From: Siphonodentalium dalli
Lineage: Eukaryota > Mollusca > Scaphopoda > Gadilida > Siphonodentaliidae
Assembly: GCA_032622095.1 (NCBI GenBank)
Contig: CP136069.1
Coordinates: 156,167,043-156,231,042, forward strand
Direction of reading: 5' to 3'
DNA length: 64,000 nt
Below the pieces are notes generated by a model. The model saw only the letters and a list, made by a program, of their open reading frames with translations. It was not told the origin of the DNA and searched no databases. Position numbers and translations under genes: made by a program. Shown here piece by piece: positions 1 to 11,730 of the stretch; the first letter of the stretch is position 1, and every line of letters begins with the position of its first letter.

Positions 1-497
1 CCGGGTCAAATACGACGAATGACGTAACACAAAACAAAACGCATTTGTTAACACAAACACCGTTTGAAGAGTTTATTATTACATAAAATGATCGTTATTG
101 ATTAATTATTGATTAATTATTGATATTTATTGTTGCATATTGACTGCTATCAATATTTACACAAATAGTATTAATTATTTCTTATAATTGCTCCTTTGGT
201 CAACTTTGACTATCGGAAAATGAAAATGAAAATATGCCGCTGAAAAAAATGTAATCGATATTAAAGTCTCATCCTTTCGGCAACATGGAATTGGTTTTAA
301 TTACTTAAATGATTAATATAGTAATTTGCCTTTTATCTGTGATGAAATGAGAAATGGTAATTGTCTTTTTTTGCTAACATTAAATTAAATTAAATAAATT
401 AAGTAAAATACAGTGAAATTAGTTTTTAAATTATTGTTTATTACATTTTTGCGCACGTTGGCATCTCTCTGAGTGCATTCTAGTTAAGTTTGTATTT
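1..497. other. AT-rich unannotated DNA
   Basis: No ORF, hairpin or repeat family used elsewhere in the window was recognised here. It is AT-rich intergenic or intronic sequence. Confidence 0.5.
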
Positions 498-933
498 GTG
501 ACCCGCCATATCAAATCCAGTCGTAAGTCGGGATTTTTTTTACCCTGTGCCAATGCATTCTCTTATATATGCGAGTCGACCATAACCATTGGCCTAACAA
601 TTTTTTACAATTTTAATAATTTGTTCTTGAATTCTTTAACAATTTTATAATTTCACCCATACAGAGCCCCAGACAAACATGAGCAGACGACACTCTTCTA
701 TATGCTTCTATATATGTGTAGGGCTCCCTGCAGGGTAATGGATGTTTTTTATTTTATGTCCTAAAAATTGTAAGAAACATTTATTTTTAAAAAATTATTA
801 AAAAATTGTTAGGCCAATGCATTCTCTTATATATGCGAGGCGACATATGGTCGACTCGCATATATAAGAGAATGCATTGGCACAGGGTAAAAAAAAATCC
901 CGACTTACGACTGGATTTGATATGGCGGGTCAC
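498..933. mobile_element. Foldback element with GTGACCCGCC ends carrying module A
   Basis: Long terminal inverted repeats start GTGACCCGCCATATC and end with the reverse complement, each continuing about 55 bp through a T/A-rich tract into CCCTGTGCC. ATTT lies on both sides and may be the target duplication. The core carries the module-A hairpin sequence that elsewhere sits inside CCCTTT-ended elements. The left hairpin has lost most of its second arm (after position 585). There is no ORF. The superfamily is not assignable. Confidence 0.8.
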
Positions 934-1019
934 ATTTATGTAATCCTATAAAAAATAGACCGCATGGCGTCCATAGACGTATATAGAAGGGTCCCTGGTT
1001 TTCTTCAGCAGGGAACTAT

Positions 1020-1440
1020 AAATGGCGTTCCTTAACCCTTCCGTGATTAAATATGCATAATCCGAATTAACGTTCGCAAATTACTATTACCTTGGCTTCA
1101 GGGGTAAATAATATTTGATTCGAGTCGAGGAACCCACCCATCAAAGCTCAGAGTGATCAGATGTCGATTTTTGAAGACTATTATTTTTCACCACCAATAA
1201 TATTTAGTAAAAGTCGACGAGAAGACGAGCTCGGACCGAATTGTGGATGAAGATGGTTATCTCTAAAATCAAGTGGCTTTTTTGTGTCTGATTTTTGACA
1301 AACCGGCAAACCGGCAAAAATTCGTTGAACAAAATGTTTATATATAACAGGTTTTGGGCAATTTTATTCTATGTTTGACAGTGGTTACCATTATATTTGG
1401 GCAATTAATCAATTCTGATAACAGAAGCGGCATTTTATAA
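1020..1440 (-). mobile_element. Family E relic, inverted
   Basis: Contains the E words GGCTTCAGGGGTAAATAATA, ATTTGATTCGAGTCGAGGAA and a CATCAAAGCTCAGAGTGATC block, followed by CAAGTGGCTTTTTTGTGTC and GGTTTTGGGCAATTTTA. The order is opposite to the copies at 40546 and 45558. Both TTAA termini are decayed. Confidence 0.6.
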
Positions 1441-1525
1441 AATGTTGTCGTTTGTTGAACTTATCATCTAAACATCTACCAACGGAACTACTCGTCAATG
1501 AGTATTTATTTTAAAAGCGTTAAAT
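1441..1525 (+). mobile_element. PB-C family relic (right end)
   Basis: Holds TTGTTGAACTTATCATCTAA and AACTACTCGTCAATGAGTAT, then a decayed AAAAGCGTTAA end. It corresponds to the right part of the 49377-49595 element. Confidence 0.5.
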
Positions 1526-1576
1526 CGTTACTTCATTTCTGTGAATAAAAAATTGGATTGGCACTCGTGCGCGAAA

Positions 1577-1915
1577 ATAATCAGGAACAGCGGGCTAGCG
1601 TCACCAAAATCACCCTCTGTTAACCTCATTCTACTTAGGCGTCAACTTCTATGATCTGGGATCATAATCAGATTGAAGTTCCCCACTTGAAGTTTGTGGT
1701 GTTCACCCATTAGTCACCTCGATTATGCATGCATGTTATCTTCTGCAAATTAGGCGATATAGAAACTGAACAGAAGGGAAAGAGGAACTAAAAACAATGC
1801 TAATTTGATACTATATAGACTTCCCAAAAGATGAGGCATAAGCAGAATGTGGTCCACTGAGGGTGAATTTGGTGACGCTAGCCCGCTTTCAGACACACTG
1901 TTTCCAGACTTGAGA
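1577..1915. mobile_element. Family D copy 1
   Basis: Half hairpins at both ends (GCGGGCTAGCGTCACC at left, GGTGACGCTAGCCCGC at right) flank the family-D middle (GATCATAATCAGATTGAAGT, CACCTCGATTATGCATGC). It is followed by the usual CAGACACACTGTTTCCAGAC tail. The outer left hairpin arm is missing. Confidence 0.75.
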
Positions 1916-3270
1916 GCACATAAAGGCTGGATTTAGGTATTTCGTTTTGTTATCGACCCTACATCTAAATTACCTAATATATATATATATTCAAATATTC
2001 TAATATATTCAAATGAGCCGTATCCCTTTAAATAAACATACAACAAAATTCAGTGATATTACAAGAACAAGTATTCCTAATGTTTGGTGTTGTACTGTGG
2101 ATATGTAAGACTAAAATGTGAACGTGTCAACTTTTTTACTTTGAAATTTCAATTAAATTTCAATAAAAATAACTATACTACCGAGATTACAAGAACAATT
2201 CCTAATGTTTGGTGTTATATATAGTGTGGATATAAGATTAAAACGTGAACGTTCTCCAACCTATCTACATGTAGTACATATATAATGTCTGAAGTTTTCA
2301 ACTGTCCCTATAATTATTGATTATAACACTCACTTTGACAAAGACAAAGACTGAAGATAGCGAAAAGTCCTAAGATCCTGTAAGTCCACATTTTTTCTCG
2401 ATACGTTAAAATTTCGTCAATAAATCTTCTCATTGAAGCGAAATTTCACAACAAAAAATTAAATCCCCAACATGACCCAGTCAACTCACTGCGCACTTAG
2501 ATATCTTTTTTCTAAGACCGATATTATATCGTTTATATTCAATAGAATTTTTGAATAGTATGGTAGCTATAGCGCACTTAATTGTAACATTTCCATTTGG
2601 ACACCACAAAAGCAAACGTTTCTCAGCGCCATTTAAAAGAGAGAATGGCACACGAAGAATTCACTCCTAAAGCGGTGTGTTGCAATATATGTTTCTGTTG
2701 TGCGACCTTTCAATGTTTCATAGATATAATTAGTACTCTCAAACGTATTTGATTCCTTTCCAACACCACATGCATGCATGGGGGTCGCTGTCGCTATCGA
2801 CAAATAGTCCCGACGATAAACAATACTGACACAAAATGGCATTAAAGGCTATGCTGGGTTATATTGGGATATAATTCAGTATTTTAGGTTTTGATTTTGC
2901 AATTTTATTCTTATACATTTTACTTTTCATAGAACTCAATAATCTAATTTTAATCATGTTATTTTATTCTTATTTTATCAATCGTGATTTGCAAATATCA
3001 AACGGCTTGAACTTTTAAACGAACAAAATGATATATCTAAACAAAACAAAAACAACTAAAAGGTATAGGATTTAAATAATAATAAACATTTTAAAGAATT
3101 AACACAAATCAAACACGAGCTATAGTTCCCCGATTATTAAAGTCTGCATTGGGGGTAATTAGACGTAGTGACGTATCCTGATCTAAACCTGGTTATTATG
3201 TACAAATACAATATTTTAGCATGAAATGAAATAAAAAATGTGAAAAAATAGTGTAGGGTGGATACATACA
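1916..3270. other. AT-rich spacer with a short direct duplication
   Basis: No gene recognised. A stretch of about 75 bp at 2059-2135 (CCTAATGTTTGGTGTTGTAC...) recurs diverged at 2184-2255 in the same orientation. A TATATATATATA tract lies near 1978. The rest is unassigned. Confidence 0.45.
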
Positions 3271-3441
3271 TATTATCACAACAGTGTGTTGATCCGTGTC
3301 GTAGTATCACGTCGAGTTGAGGTGGGCAGATTGCCGGATCAAACGAGCTGTCGCAGGCAGAGAGTTTGATCCGGAAATCTGCCCACCCCAACGAGACGCG
3401 ATACGACGTCACGTCACGGGTCAACTCACTGCTGTGATAAC
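3271..3441. repeat. Imperfect 170-bp palindrome
   Basis: Arms 3273-3354 and 3358-3440 pair imperfectly, starting TTATCACAACAGTG and ending CACTGCTGTGATAA. The apex is near GAGCTGTCGCAGGCAGAG. It is more GC- and CpG-rich than its surroundings. It is probably a foldback MITE; the family is unknown and there is no other copy in the window. Confidence 0.7.
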
Positions 3442-3709
3442 AGGTTTATTATATGATGCCAAGTATACAATAATAACCATTTAATCTTATTTAAATTACC
3501 AATTGTTTTCACTTCAGCAGTTTAATTTTCTTATTTTCAACGGATAAATAGTCCGTCGTCGTTAATCGGCACCTCCCGCCAATTTACGTATATATATATA
3601 TAGGAGCGTGATCTGATTTGATCCGGGGAAATCTCACTCAGTGTGATCCGACGATTTGGGTTAGATCGTCAAACAATAGTGGTATTTAGGGAAGAATATT
3701 CATAGTCGT

Positions 3710-4770
3710 ATAATAAATATAGGATCTACAACGAGTCCCCAGTTTATAGCGGAATTTACAAAACGAGTCCCGTAACTTAGGTCTGGACCGAGCCTTTGGC
3801 GAGGACCAGACCTAATTTACTGGACGAGTTTGTAATTTCCGCTATAAACTGGGGACGAGTTGTAGATTCTATTTATTACATGATCCAAAACATCGACAAA
3901 ACATACTTAAATCAAAAAATGGGACACGAAACTAACGTCGGCTTCTATATAAGGCATGCGATGACGTTTCACGTAACTATTCCTTGTTTGTCCGCGTAAA
4001 GAAATAGTCCCATATAAATAAAGACTCTTTGGCGCATTTAATGGCGTATATTTAATGACATAACTTTTCAAACTCTTCATTCATGATAGTTTGTTGGAAA
4101 CGTATTGGAATCCATAGTATTTTGAGACGTAGCGTACGGAATATTAACAGACGAAAAACCGGAAGTCAAAGGTCACCTGGCACTATTTCCTGTTATTAAA
4201 CGAACGTTTAATATCACAATTTATTACATGATTCTACCCTTATTCCATTCAATAAACCCATTCTATAAATTGTGATATTAAACGTTCGTTTAATAACAGG
4301 AAATAGTGCCAGGTGACCTTTGACTTCCGGTTTTTGGTCTATTAGCATTCCATATACTATGTCTCAAAATACTATGGCTTCCAATATTTTTCCAACAATC
4401 TATCATGAATGAAGAGTTTGAAAAATTATATAATTAAATATACGCCACTAAATGTGCCAAAGAGTCTTTACTTAACCGGAACTATTTCTTTACGCGGCAA
4501 ACAACGAATAGTTACGTAAAACGTCACCGCATGTCTTATAGAAGCCGGTTGTAGTTTCGCGTCCCATTTGTTGATGTATGTACGTTGTGTCAATGTTTTG
4601 GATCATGTAATAAATAGAATCTACAACTCGTCCCCAGTTTATAGCGGAAATTACAAAACTCGTCCAGTAAATTAGGTCTGGACCTCGCCAAAGGCTCGGT
4701 CCAGACCTAATTTACTGGACTCGTTTTGTAAATTCCGCTATAAACTGGGGACTCGTTGTAGATCCTCTAT
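3710..4770. mobile_element. Giant foldback element, 1.06 kb palindrome
   Basis: The two halves are inverted copies meeting near 4245. Each outer end holds a nested palindrome of about 150 bp (GATCTACAACGAGTCCCC ... GGGGACGAGTTGTAGATTC at left, the mirror at right). The arms continue through AAATGGGACACGAAAC, AGACTCTTTGGCGCATTTA and TCACCTGGCACTATTTCCTG and their reverse complements. The apex (4227-4273) repeats, inverted, the sequence just right of the element (4771-4816). ORFs inside are not protein-like. It is probably a non-autonomous foldback transposon with secondary insertions at its ends. Confidence 0.8.
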
Positions 4771-6710
4771 TTATAGAATGGGTGTATTGAATGGAATAAT
4801 GGTAGGATCATGTAATAAACACTTATATGTAACTTCTGTATGTAAAATCCATGTATTTTACATGGCCGCACCAATCATTGATAGTGTTAATCGCCTGCGT
4901 GTGATCGGTCCACTTCAACAGGCGTTTATAAGCCATTATCATACTAGCTGCTATGAAGAAATTTCAGGCCAGTCATAAACATGTCTTCTTTTAGTCTTAA
5001 TTCATTTCGAAAAGTGGATTTGGGTCCTTCGATTGTATACTTGATTTTTTTTTTCCGTCATTTCTTGGAAGCAGAGTCACCCAAAACAAAAATAATTTGA
5101 AGCTCTTTTAGGACGATATCGGTTTGTTGATAATGCTCTGATAATTTGAGAGCGAGCTCAATAACATTCAATTGGGATTTCCATGGGTACAGCTCCAAAA
5201 AATTAATGCAGGTACAGCGTTGAAATTAAAAAGAGTACCCCCCCCCCCCCCAATTTTTCACCCCAGAATGTACAGAACAGTATATATATATGTTTCTCAA
5301 GCCAAAGGTTGAACAAGTTCCTAACTGTCACAATTGTAGCCTGTACAGGTTTGAATTATAACAGTTTCGATCATAATCGATGATAGGGTGGGGGCTGTTT
5401 CTCGAAAGCTTCGAATAACCAAGGGCGGAGTTAGTTCAATTTATCAGCCGGGATTATCTGGGCATGCATCAATGTACAATATAATGTTTTACTTAAATAT
5501 TCCATAGTTGTACATTTTGCGTATACATACATAACAGAGAGGAAAGGTGACGTAGTTGGGAACTCGTAGCTAGAAAACCATTTCCCCGAATGAAGACACA
5601 CAGCAACACCACATTCTGTACCTTCAAATTTAAAGCTATAATAATATTTTCATAATTATATGAATAGCATAAATTGCTGCATATTAGATTAATCACAACT
5701 AATTTCAGTCAACTACAATATTTATAAATCAGGAGTAGCTTCAGGGGGTCAGGACTCAGGGTGTTGCATGCCCCCACCCACCCACCCCGGCCCTGTCGAG
5801 GAAATATGCAATGTTCAGTCCGGTAGCTTCCGGGATAATACAGCCCCCATTTTGGAGATCGTAGCCCTTACGTTTGGGAAATCCTGAGGCCACCACTGGT
5901 ATAAAAATCAAGAGAAGACTGACAATGATTTTAACAGAACGTCCAACATTTGGGCTATCGCGCGAATAATTATTTTAAGCGGCCTGACGACTTCGTCAGC
6001 TCTCTGCACGTTTAGAGCTTGACTCACTTTGGTCAAACATAGCCGCAATTCAACGGACACATTATTACAGGTGTGTATGATACATGTAAAACGCCAAATA
6101 CATGATATTTACATAGATTACATGCATGTGTGTATCCAAGTCAGGTTCATAGGTAATAGAGATATTTCTCCATCAGGAAGGTGCATGAGTGCAAATTTTG
6201 CTCTCTTCTTTCCATTGTAGGCCTTGTATATATACCTGTGATTTTGTATCACGCGTCACAGACAAGCAAATATCTGGTTTGAACTAGAACATATTTTCCA
6301 GCTACAACCACGCTAAATTGGCTTTTACGTGTACTTTCATTGAACAAAGCGTTAAGTCCATCACTCAATTTAATTGTGTAAATTTACACGCATGCAGGTA
6401 AACTTATGGCACTTCTCTTTTGTGATTCCATCACAACCAGGGGGCGTCGGGGAAAAAATTTAGACAGATAATAAAAAAACTATGATACTTTTTAACTTTT
6501 GACCATTTTTGGGACCCACCAGAATTTTCACCACTTACTATCTGTTTCCCATCAACTACCTATTATAGGTTGGTGTTTGTGATTAGCTATAAGTTTGACA
6601 TGGCAACGTGTTCATTGCAGGTATTTAGTAATTTTACAACAAGAAACATTCTATACTGACTGTCTGAATGCAGTTTTGATGTTAAAATTCCGGTCACGCT
6701 ATAGTATTTC
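4771..6710. other. Spacer without recognisable genes
   Basis: Holds a homopolymer C tract near 5238-5251 and short low-complexity runs. No exon with convincing splice sites, no RNA gene and no family repeat was recognised. Confidence 0.45.
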
Positions 6711-8130
6711 AAGACAGAGACGTGGCGACAGGGGGAGTTTGGGGGGTGTCACCCCCCCCCCCCAACATTAGTCAAAATGTTCAACAGTTGGAAATTTCAT
6801 ACCTGCCAAAAAAAAATTGTTGGAAATTTCACACCAATAGGTTGAAAATGTTCTTGTAGTTGGATTTTCAAACAATTTATTGGGGGTAATTAAAGGTACT
6901 CAATCCGATAAAACTCCTCTCAATTACTATTTCAATGGCTTCGGGGGTCAAAAATATTTGATTCGAGTCGAGGAAGTCACCCATCAAAGCTCAGATTTGT
7001 TAGATATCGATTTTATAAATCTATTATTTTTCATTATCGGGAATACTTTCTGGCCCAGAACACAGTCAAAATTGCGTTATTATTACCACTTGATTTTAGA
7101 GTTATCCATCCTTGTCTGTTTGAATAGTGTTTTGGTGTACACATCTCGAGCAGGTTACGAAATTTACGGCAATTATTAGTACTCATCTCGAGCAAATAAC
7201 AAATTTCAAAAATCAATATCTAATAACTCTGAGCTTTGTTTGATGGATTCCTCGACTCGAATCAAATATTTTTTACCCCCAAAGCCAAACAAATAGTAAT
7301 ATAGGACCCTCTGATCGGATTGTTGTTGTTGGTATCTGTTGAGATGGGGACCCTCTGTTCGGATTGAGTACCTTTAATTGTTTTTGGACCAATATTTGCA
7401 TATTTTCCTATGTTGGGTTAAAATTTGGGGCTGAAATGGTTATCAGTTAGAAATTTTCCAACCTTGGGGTTGCGGTGACAGGTTGGAAATTACCAACACT
7501 TGGAAAGCTTGTTTCCTGGTCACTCCCCCGTGGCCAGTCAAAAACTGCTAGTTAATTTAAGAAAATATTGTCATACATTTGGTCAACATTGTCATTGGAA
7601 TTGTCATCTGTTGGAAATTTTCCAACCTATGTGGGGGTGTCAGGTTTGAAATTTCCAACTCTAGGAAAGGTTGAGGCTAGTCTAGATGCTAGGATTTTGC
7701 GATTTTCTTGTTCAGATTTCAAAATTTTCTCACACCGGGCCGAACCATGGTCGGCCCGGTGCGTTATTACCCCACTGGAAAATACAAAACTGGTAATTAT
7801 AGTTTAACAAAACAATATTTTACTACATTTGGTCAAACTTGTGGACTGAAATGGTCATCAGTTGGAGAATTTTCCAACCTGAGAGGGAGTATGAGGTTTG
7901 AAATTTCCGACACTAGGAAAGTATCAGTTGAGACCAGTCTGCTAGGATTTGCGATTTTCTAGTATAGTTTTCAAAATGTTCTCACACCGGGCCGAACAAC
8001 CATGGTAAGCCCAGTGTGTCCGTAGCCGTGTGCATTTGTCTGGAGTTAGACCACTATAGATGTTAGGATTTATGCAATTTTTCATGTTAAAATATCTGAA
8101 TGTTCTCATACCGGGAATATAGAACCTTGG
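6711..8130. repeat. Dispersed repeat rich in GTTGGAAATTTCCAAC words, with internal tandem units
   Basis: Starts GACGTGGCGACAGGGGGAGT and contains repeated TTGGAAATTTTCCAAC words. Units of about 250 bp (from about 7570 and 7821, with a shorter third from 8040) each end in CTCACACCGGGCCGAAC plus a palindromic CATGGT. Its left part matches 40355-40545. Family E is inserted at 6894. Confidence 0.65.
6894..7373. mobile_element. Family E copy 1 (foldback form)
   Basis: Bounded by TTAA at 6890-6893 and 7374-7377. The inverted ends are AGGTACTCAATCCGA / TCGGATTGAGTACCT. Both halves carry the ATTTGATTCGAGTCGAGGA block in opposite orientation, so this copy folds back on itself. There is no transposase ORF. 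The TTAA duplication fits piggyBac or Kolobok. Confidence 0.8.
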
Positions 8131-8500
8131 TTTATGAATATATAGGATATTAGGCCTGAGCATTGCATGAGGTGCAAGGGAGGGTGAAAATGGAATTATG
8201 CAAAACTTGTGTTTTGTCTGATTCTGATTCAAGGGGGGTGCAGTTGGAGACCCTCTAGCCACGTCCCTGTTTCAAGATTGATTAGTCTATTTGCCGTGTC
8301 CAAAAATTGCACCTAGTTTAATTGAATATTAGAATCAAATAACCACAGCATCTTGATAGCAAATATACCCGAATTGCCACAAACGGAAGAATATTCCAGA
8401 GAACATTTATTACAAGAAATGTCAAAATTTAACTACGGTGACATCGGTTACTTATTCCCAGTTCCTTATTCCTTATTCGGAAACATTAGATATTGACCAA
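8131..8500. other. Spacer left of the 143-bp array
   Basis: No recognised feature; unique-looking AT-rich DNA. Confidence 0.4.
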
Positions 8501-9358
8501 ATAAACGGTGCGATATGGTGGCCCACCCCAAACTATACTATAAAAACCGAAAACCGCACCCCTCTAGCCCGTGCGGTTGCCACAGGAGGTGGCCAAAGTG
8601 GCAACAATAGCCGTTTGGGTATTTATGAACCGATTTTGACCAAATAAACGGTGCGGTATGGTGGCCCACCCCAAAATAAAATATAAAAACCGAAAACCGC
8701 AACCCTCTAGCCCGTACGGTTGCCACAGGAGGTGGCCAAAGTTGCAACCATAACCGTTTGGGTATTTATGAACCGATTTTGACCCAATAAACGGTGCGGT
8801 ATGGTGGTCCACCCTAAAATAAAATATAAAAACCGAAAACCGCAACCCTCTACCCCGTGCGATTGCCACAGGAGGTGGCCAAAATGGCAACCATAGCCGT
8901 TTTGGTATTTATCAACGGATTTTTACCAAATAAACGGTGCGGTAGGGTGGCCCACCCCAAATTAAACTATAAAAACCGAAAACTGCTCCGCTCTAGACCG
9001 TGCGGTTGCCACAGGAGGTGACCAAAATGGCAACCATAGCCGTTTTGGTATTTATCAACGGATTTTTACCAAATAATCGGTGCCGTATGGTGGCCCACCA
9101 CAAATTAAACTATAAAAACCGAAAACCGCACCGCTCTAGCCCGTGTGGTTGCCACAGGAGGTGGTCAAAATGGCAACCATAGCCGTTTTGGAATTTATGA
9201 ACGGATTTTGATCAAATAAACGGTGCAGTAGGGTGGCCCACCCCAAACTATACTATAAAAACCGAAAACCGCACCGCTCTAGTCCGTGCGGTTGCCACAG
9301 AAGGTGGCCAAAGTGGCAACCATAGCCGTTTGGGTATTTATGAACCGATTTAGACCAA
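8501..9358 (+). repeat. 143-bp tandem array, six units
   Basis: The word ATAAACGGTG (or a one-base variant) starts at 8501, 8644, 8787, 8930, 9073, 9216 and 9359, an exact 143-bp period throughout. Each unit includes ATGGTGGCCCACCCC, AAAACCGAAAACCGCA, GTGCGGTTGCCACAGGAGGT and a TATTTATGAACC block. Units differ by point changes only, with no indels. The ORFs in this stretch are repeats of one another and are not genes. Confidence 0.92.
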
Positions 9359-9364
9359 ATAAAT

Positions 9365-10110
9365 ATCATCAAGTCACAACAACAACAACAACATTTCTTC
9401 AAAATACGCTTTTGTTATAAGAATCGATTAAAGGTACTCAATCCGATAAAACTCCTCTCAATTACTATTTCAATGGCTTCGGGGGTCAAAAATATTTGAT
9501 TCGAGTCGAAGAAGTCACCCATCAAAGCTCAGATTTGTTAGATATCGATTTTAGAAATCTATTATTTTTCATTATCGGGAATTCTTTCTGGCCCAGAAGA
9601 CAGTCAAAATTTTGTTATTATTACCACTTGATTATAGAGTTATCCATCCTTGTCTGTTTGAATAGAGTTTTGGCGTAAAATCTCGAGCAGGTTACCAAAT
9701 TGACGGCAGTTATTGGTACTCATCTCGAGCAATTAACAAATTTCAAAAATCAATATCTAATAACTCTGAGCTTTGTTTGATGGGTTCCTAGACTCGAATC
9801 AAATATTTTTTACCCCCAAAGCCAAAGAAATAGTAATATAGGACCCTCTGATCGGATTGTTGTTGTTGGAATCTGTTGAGATGGGGACCCTCTTTACGGA
9901 TTGAGTACCTTTAATTACAACAAAATAATGATAACCGCTGTCAACTATGGTATCAAATTTCCCAACAAGGTGCTATTTATCAACATGTTGTTCAACGAAA
10001 TATGGCCGTATATCACTTGAGTATCACGAAATTTGGACGTATTACCATTTGATTTTAGAGTTATTCATCTTCATCCGCAATTTTGTCCGAGACCGTCGAT
10101 TATGCATCTT
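9365..10110 (-). mobile_element. Older family E relic split by copy 2
   Basis: The left part (AACAACAACAACAACA, TTATAAGAATCGA) and right part (GATAACCGCTGTCAACTATG, ACGTATTACCATTTGATTTT, TTCATCTTCATCCGCAA) line up in order with the copies at 40546 and 45558. E copy 2 sits in a TTAA between them. The extreme ends are lost; the left end is replaced by the 143-bp array. Confidence 0.6.
9432..9910. mobile_element. Family E copy 2 (foldback form)
   Basis: TTAA at 9428-9431 and 9911-9914 flank inverted AGGTACTCAATCCGA ends. It is nearly identical in layout to 6894-7373, including the inverted halves, which suggests both descend from one rearranged foldback master. Confidence 0.82.
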
Positions 10111-10190
10111 TATTAACTACAGTTATCTGCCTCTAGTTTTATGCCATCACGTGCATTGCATATTTTCCGGATAGAGTTACTCCCCTTCGT

Positions 10191-10264
10191 ATGCCAGTGA
10201 ACCCGGAAGTGAATCCTCCTGCGGAGATGAAAATAAGCTGCAAAATTTTCAATGATCTGATCAG
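10191..10264 (+). CDS. Candidate short coding exon (unidentified)
   Basis: The reading from ATG 10191 gives MPVNPEVNPPAE then MKISCKIFNDLI plus two bases, ending at G 10264 before GTTTGT, an acceptable but weak donor. The sequence is too short to identify. The CCGGAAGTG inside it could equally be a promoter motif, in which case the reading is fortuitous. No upstream acceptor was established. Confidence 0.25.
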
Positions 10265-10472
10265 GTTTGTGCATCTTTTGATTTATTCTTTATTGTTGCT
10301 TGTTACAACCATTCCATATTGTCGTTGTTAGTTGGAATGATTTTATTTTCTACAGTAAGATTAGAATCGAGCTAGAATCAATTATAAACTGAATGTGAAA
10401 TCGTTTTGTTTACAAACTGGCGGAAACGCGCGATGAGTCAGTCCAGTCCAGGGTCACTATAATCTCAAATCG

Positions 10473-10545
10473 ATGGCGACGATACATGATTACCTACTCA
10501 ATTGCAACAAACCCATGCATATGTCAAGGTCATTATCTGCTGTAG
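10473..10545 (+). CDS. Candidate short coding exon (unidentified)
   Basis: ATG 10473 in a favourable context (AATCGATGG) reads MATIHDYLLNCNKPMHMS... to a possible donor TGTAG|GTATAT at 10545/10546. Product unknown. The evidence is only start context and donor. It may be chance. Confidence 0.2.
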
Positions 10546-10600
10546 GTATATGTAGAACCACCTCCTAATGTGTAAAATAGTTCTGTAAATTGCGATTTAA

Positions 10601-10981
10601 CCCTTTACCCAACAGAAGAGCCCTGTGCCAATGCATTCTCTGATATATGCGAGTCGACCATATGTCGCCTCGCATATATAAGAGAATGCATTGGCTTAAC
10701 ACATTAAAAATTATAAAATTGTTAAAGAATGTAAGAAAAAATGGTAAAAAGTGTTAAAAAAAGATTTTTTTTAGGCCAATGCATTCTCTTAAATATGCGA
10801 GGCGACCTATGGTCGACTCGCATATATAAGAGAATGCATTGGCACAGGGCTAACTGTAACTATCACAATGTGGTCAAGGAGCCGGTTCCAATGATATCCA
10901 TATTTGTATGGTTCTATTGAGACAGACCGAAGATATTTTAGGCTGTTGAAACTTTATTTGGCCGGTTTGTTGGGTAAAGGG
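10601..10981 (-). mobile_element. PB-A element 1 (piggyBac-like, with module A)
   Basis: TTAA at 10597-10600 and 10982-10985; ends CCCTTTACCCAACA / TGTTGGGTAAAGGG. Inside lies a pair of module-A hairpins around a T/A-rich spacer, then a single-copy arm with ATCACAATGTGGTCAAGGAG and GAAGATATTTTAGGCTGTTG and a subterminal GGCCGG. Plus orientation is defined here as the GGCC-rich arm on the left; this copy is inverted. No ORF. Confidence 0.88.
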
Positions 10982-10985
10982 TTAA

Positions 10986-11730
10986 CATGTGTCCAGATAG
11001 GCACTGGAAATGAAACTGTGGAAGTGAGGTTGCTACTGCCAGTGTTCAGGAGTGCACAGGGAGCAAATTACTTTTGAAATTTTGATTAGCAAATAACCTC
11101 ACATTGACATGATTAGATAGCATTGTTCTTAAATCATATAAAATTCATACCAAATATCTATTATCAAAATTTGTGTAGCAAATTGTGATGCGATACCAGT
11201 TAATTTGCTCCTTGGGAGTCCATATTGGCGGTGACACTGACAGTGACAAAACAACTGGCAACGCCAGTCTTCTGCTTCTGACAGTGGCAAGTTCTGCACA
11301 GATTGCAGTGCAGATTGGCAAATCTTCATGCAGGGGTTATCTCCCTTGATGACTAGATAAGTCACAGGAAATATGACTGGTGCACTCTGAGAGATTGTCA
11401 GATTAGTCTGCCATGACAGTCACAGACTCACAGTGGCTGATTGGTCTGATGTCATAAAGTTTCATATATAAATACACACCAATTTTGCCTGGCACAAGAT
11501 TTCATGTTGCTGGGACATTTTTTTTTTATTGGCATCAACTTGAAAATATTACATTAATTTTATTCCAATACTGGAAAAAAAATTATTTTATCAAATTATC
11601 ACAATGGCGAAAATACTTTTAAAAAAACTTAACCCATGGGCATCTTTAATACCCATCTTACAGCATCTTATAAAATACTACAGCAATGATCGCTGTCACA
11701 TGACATTAAACAAGTATGGTAGGAAATACA
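10986..11730. other. Spacer without recognised features
   Basis: Contains a run of TGACAGTG/CACTGTCA-like words (11230-11440), without clear hairpin boundaries. No coding exon seen. Confidence 0.4.

Larger units (their letters stand above)
10112..10600 (+). promoter_or_regulatory. CpG-richer segment, possible promoter / first-exon zone
   Basis: Unlike its flanks this stretch has several CpGs (GGCGGAAACGCGCGATGAGT), an ETS-like CCGGAAGTG at 10203-10211 and two short ATG-started readings that each end at a plausible splice donor (10191-10264 and 10473-10545). A promoter is inferred only from composition and these motifs; no TATA box was relied on. Confidence 0.3.

Noticed and set aside
8538-8890. 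Open frames of 69-108 codons on both strands with repeated peptides
   Set aside because: They are translations of the 143-bp tandem units, including alternative starts within the same frame.
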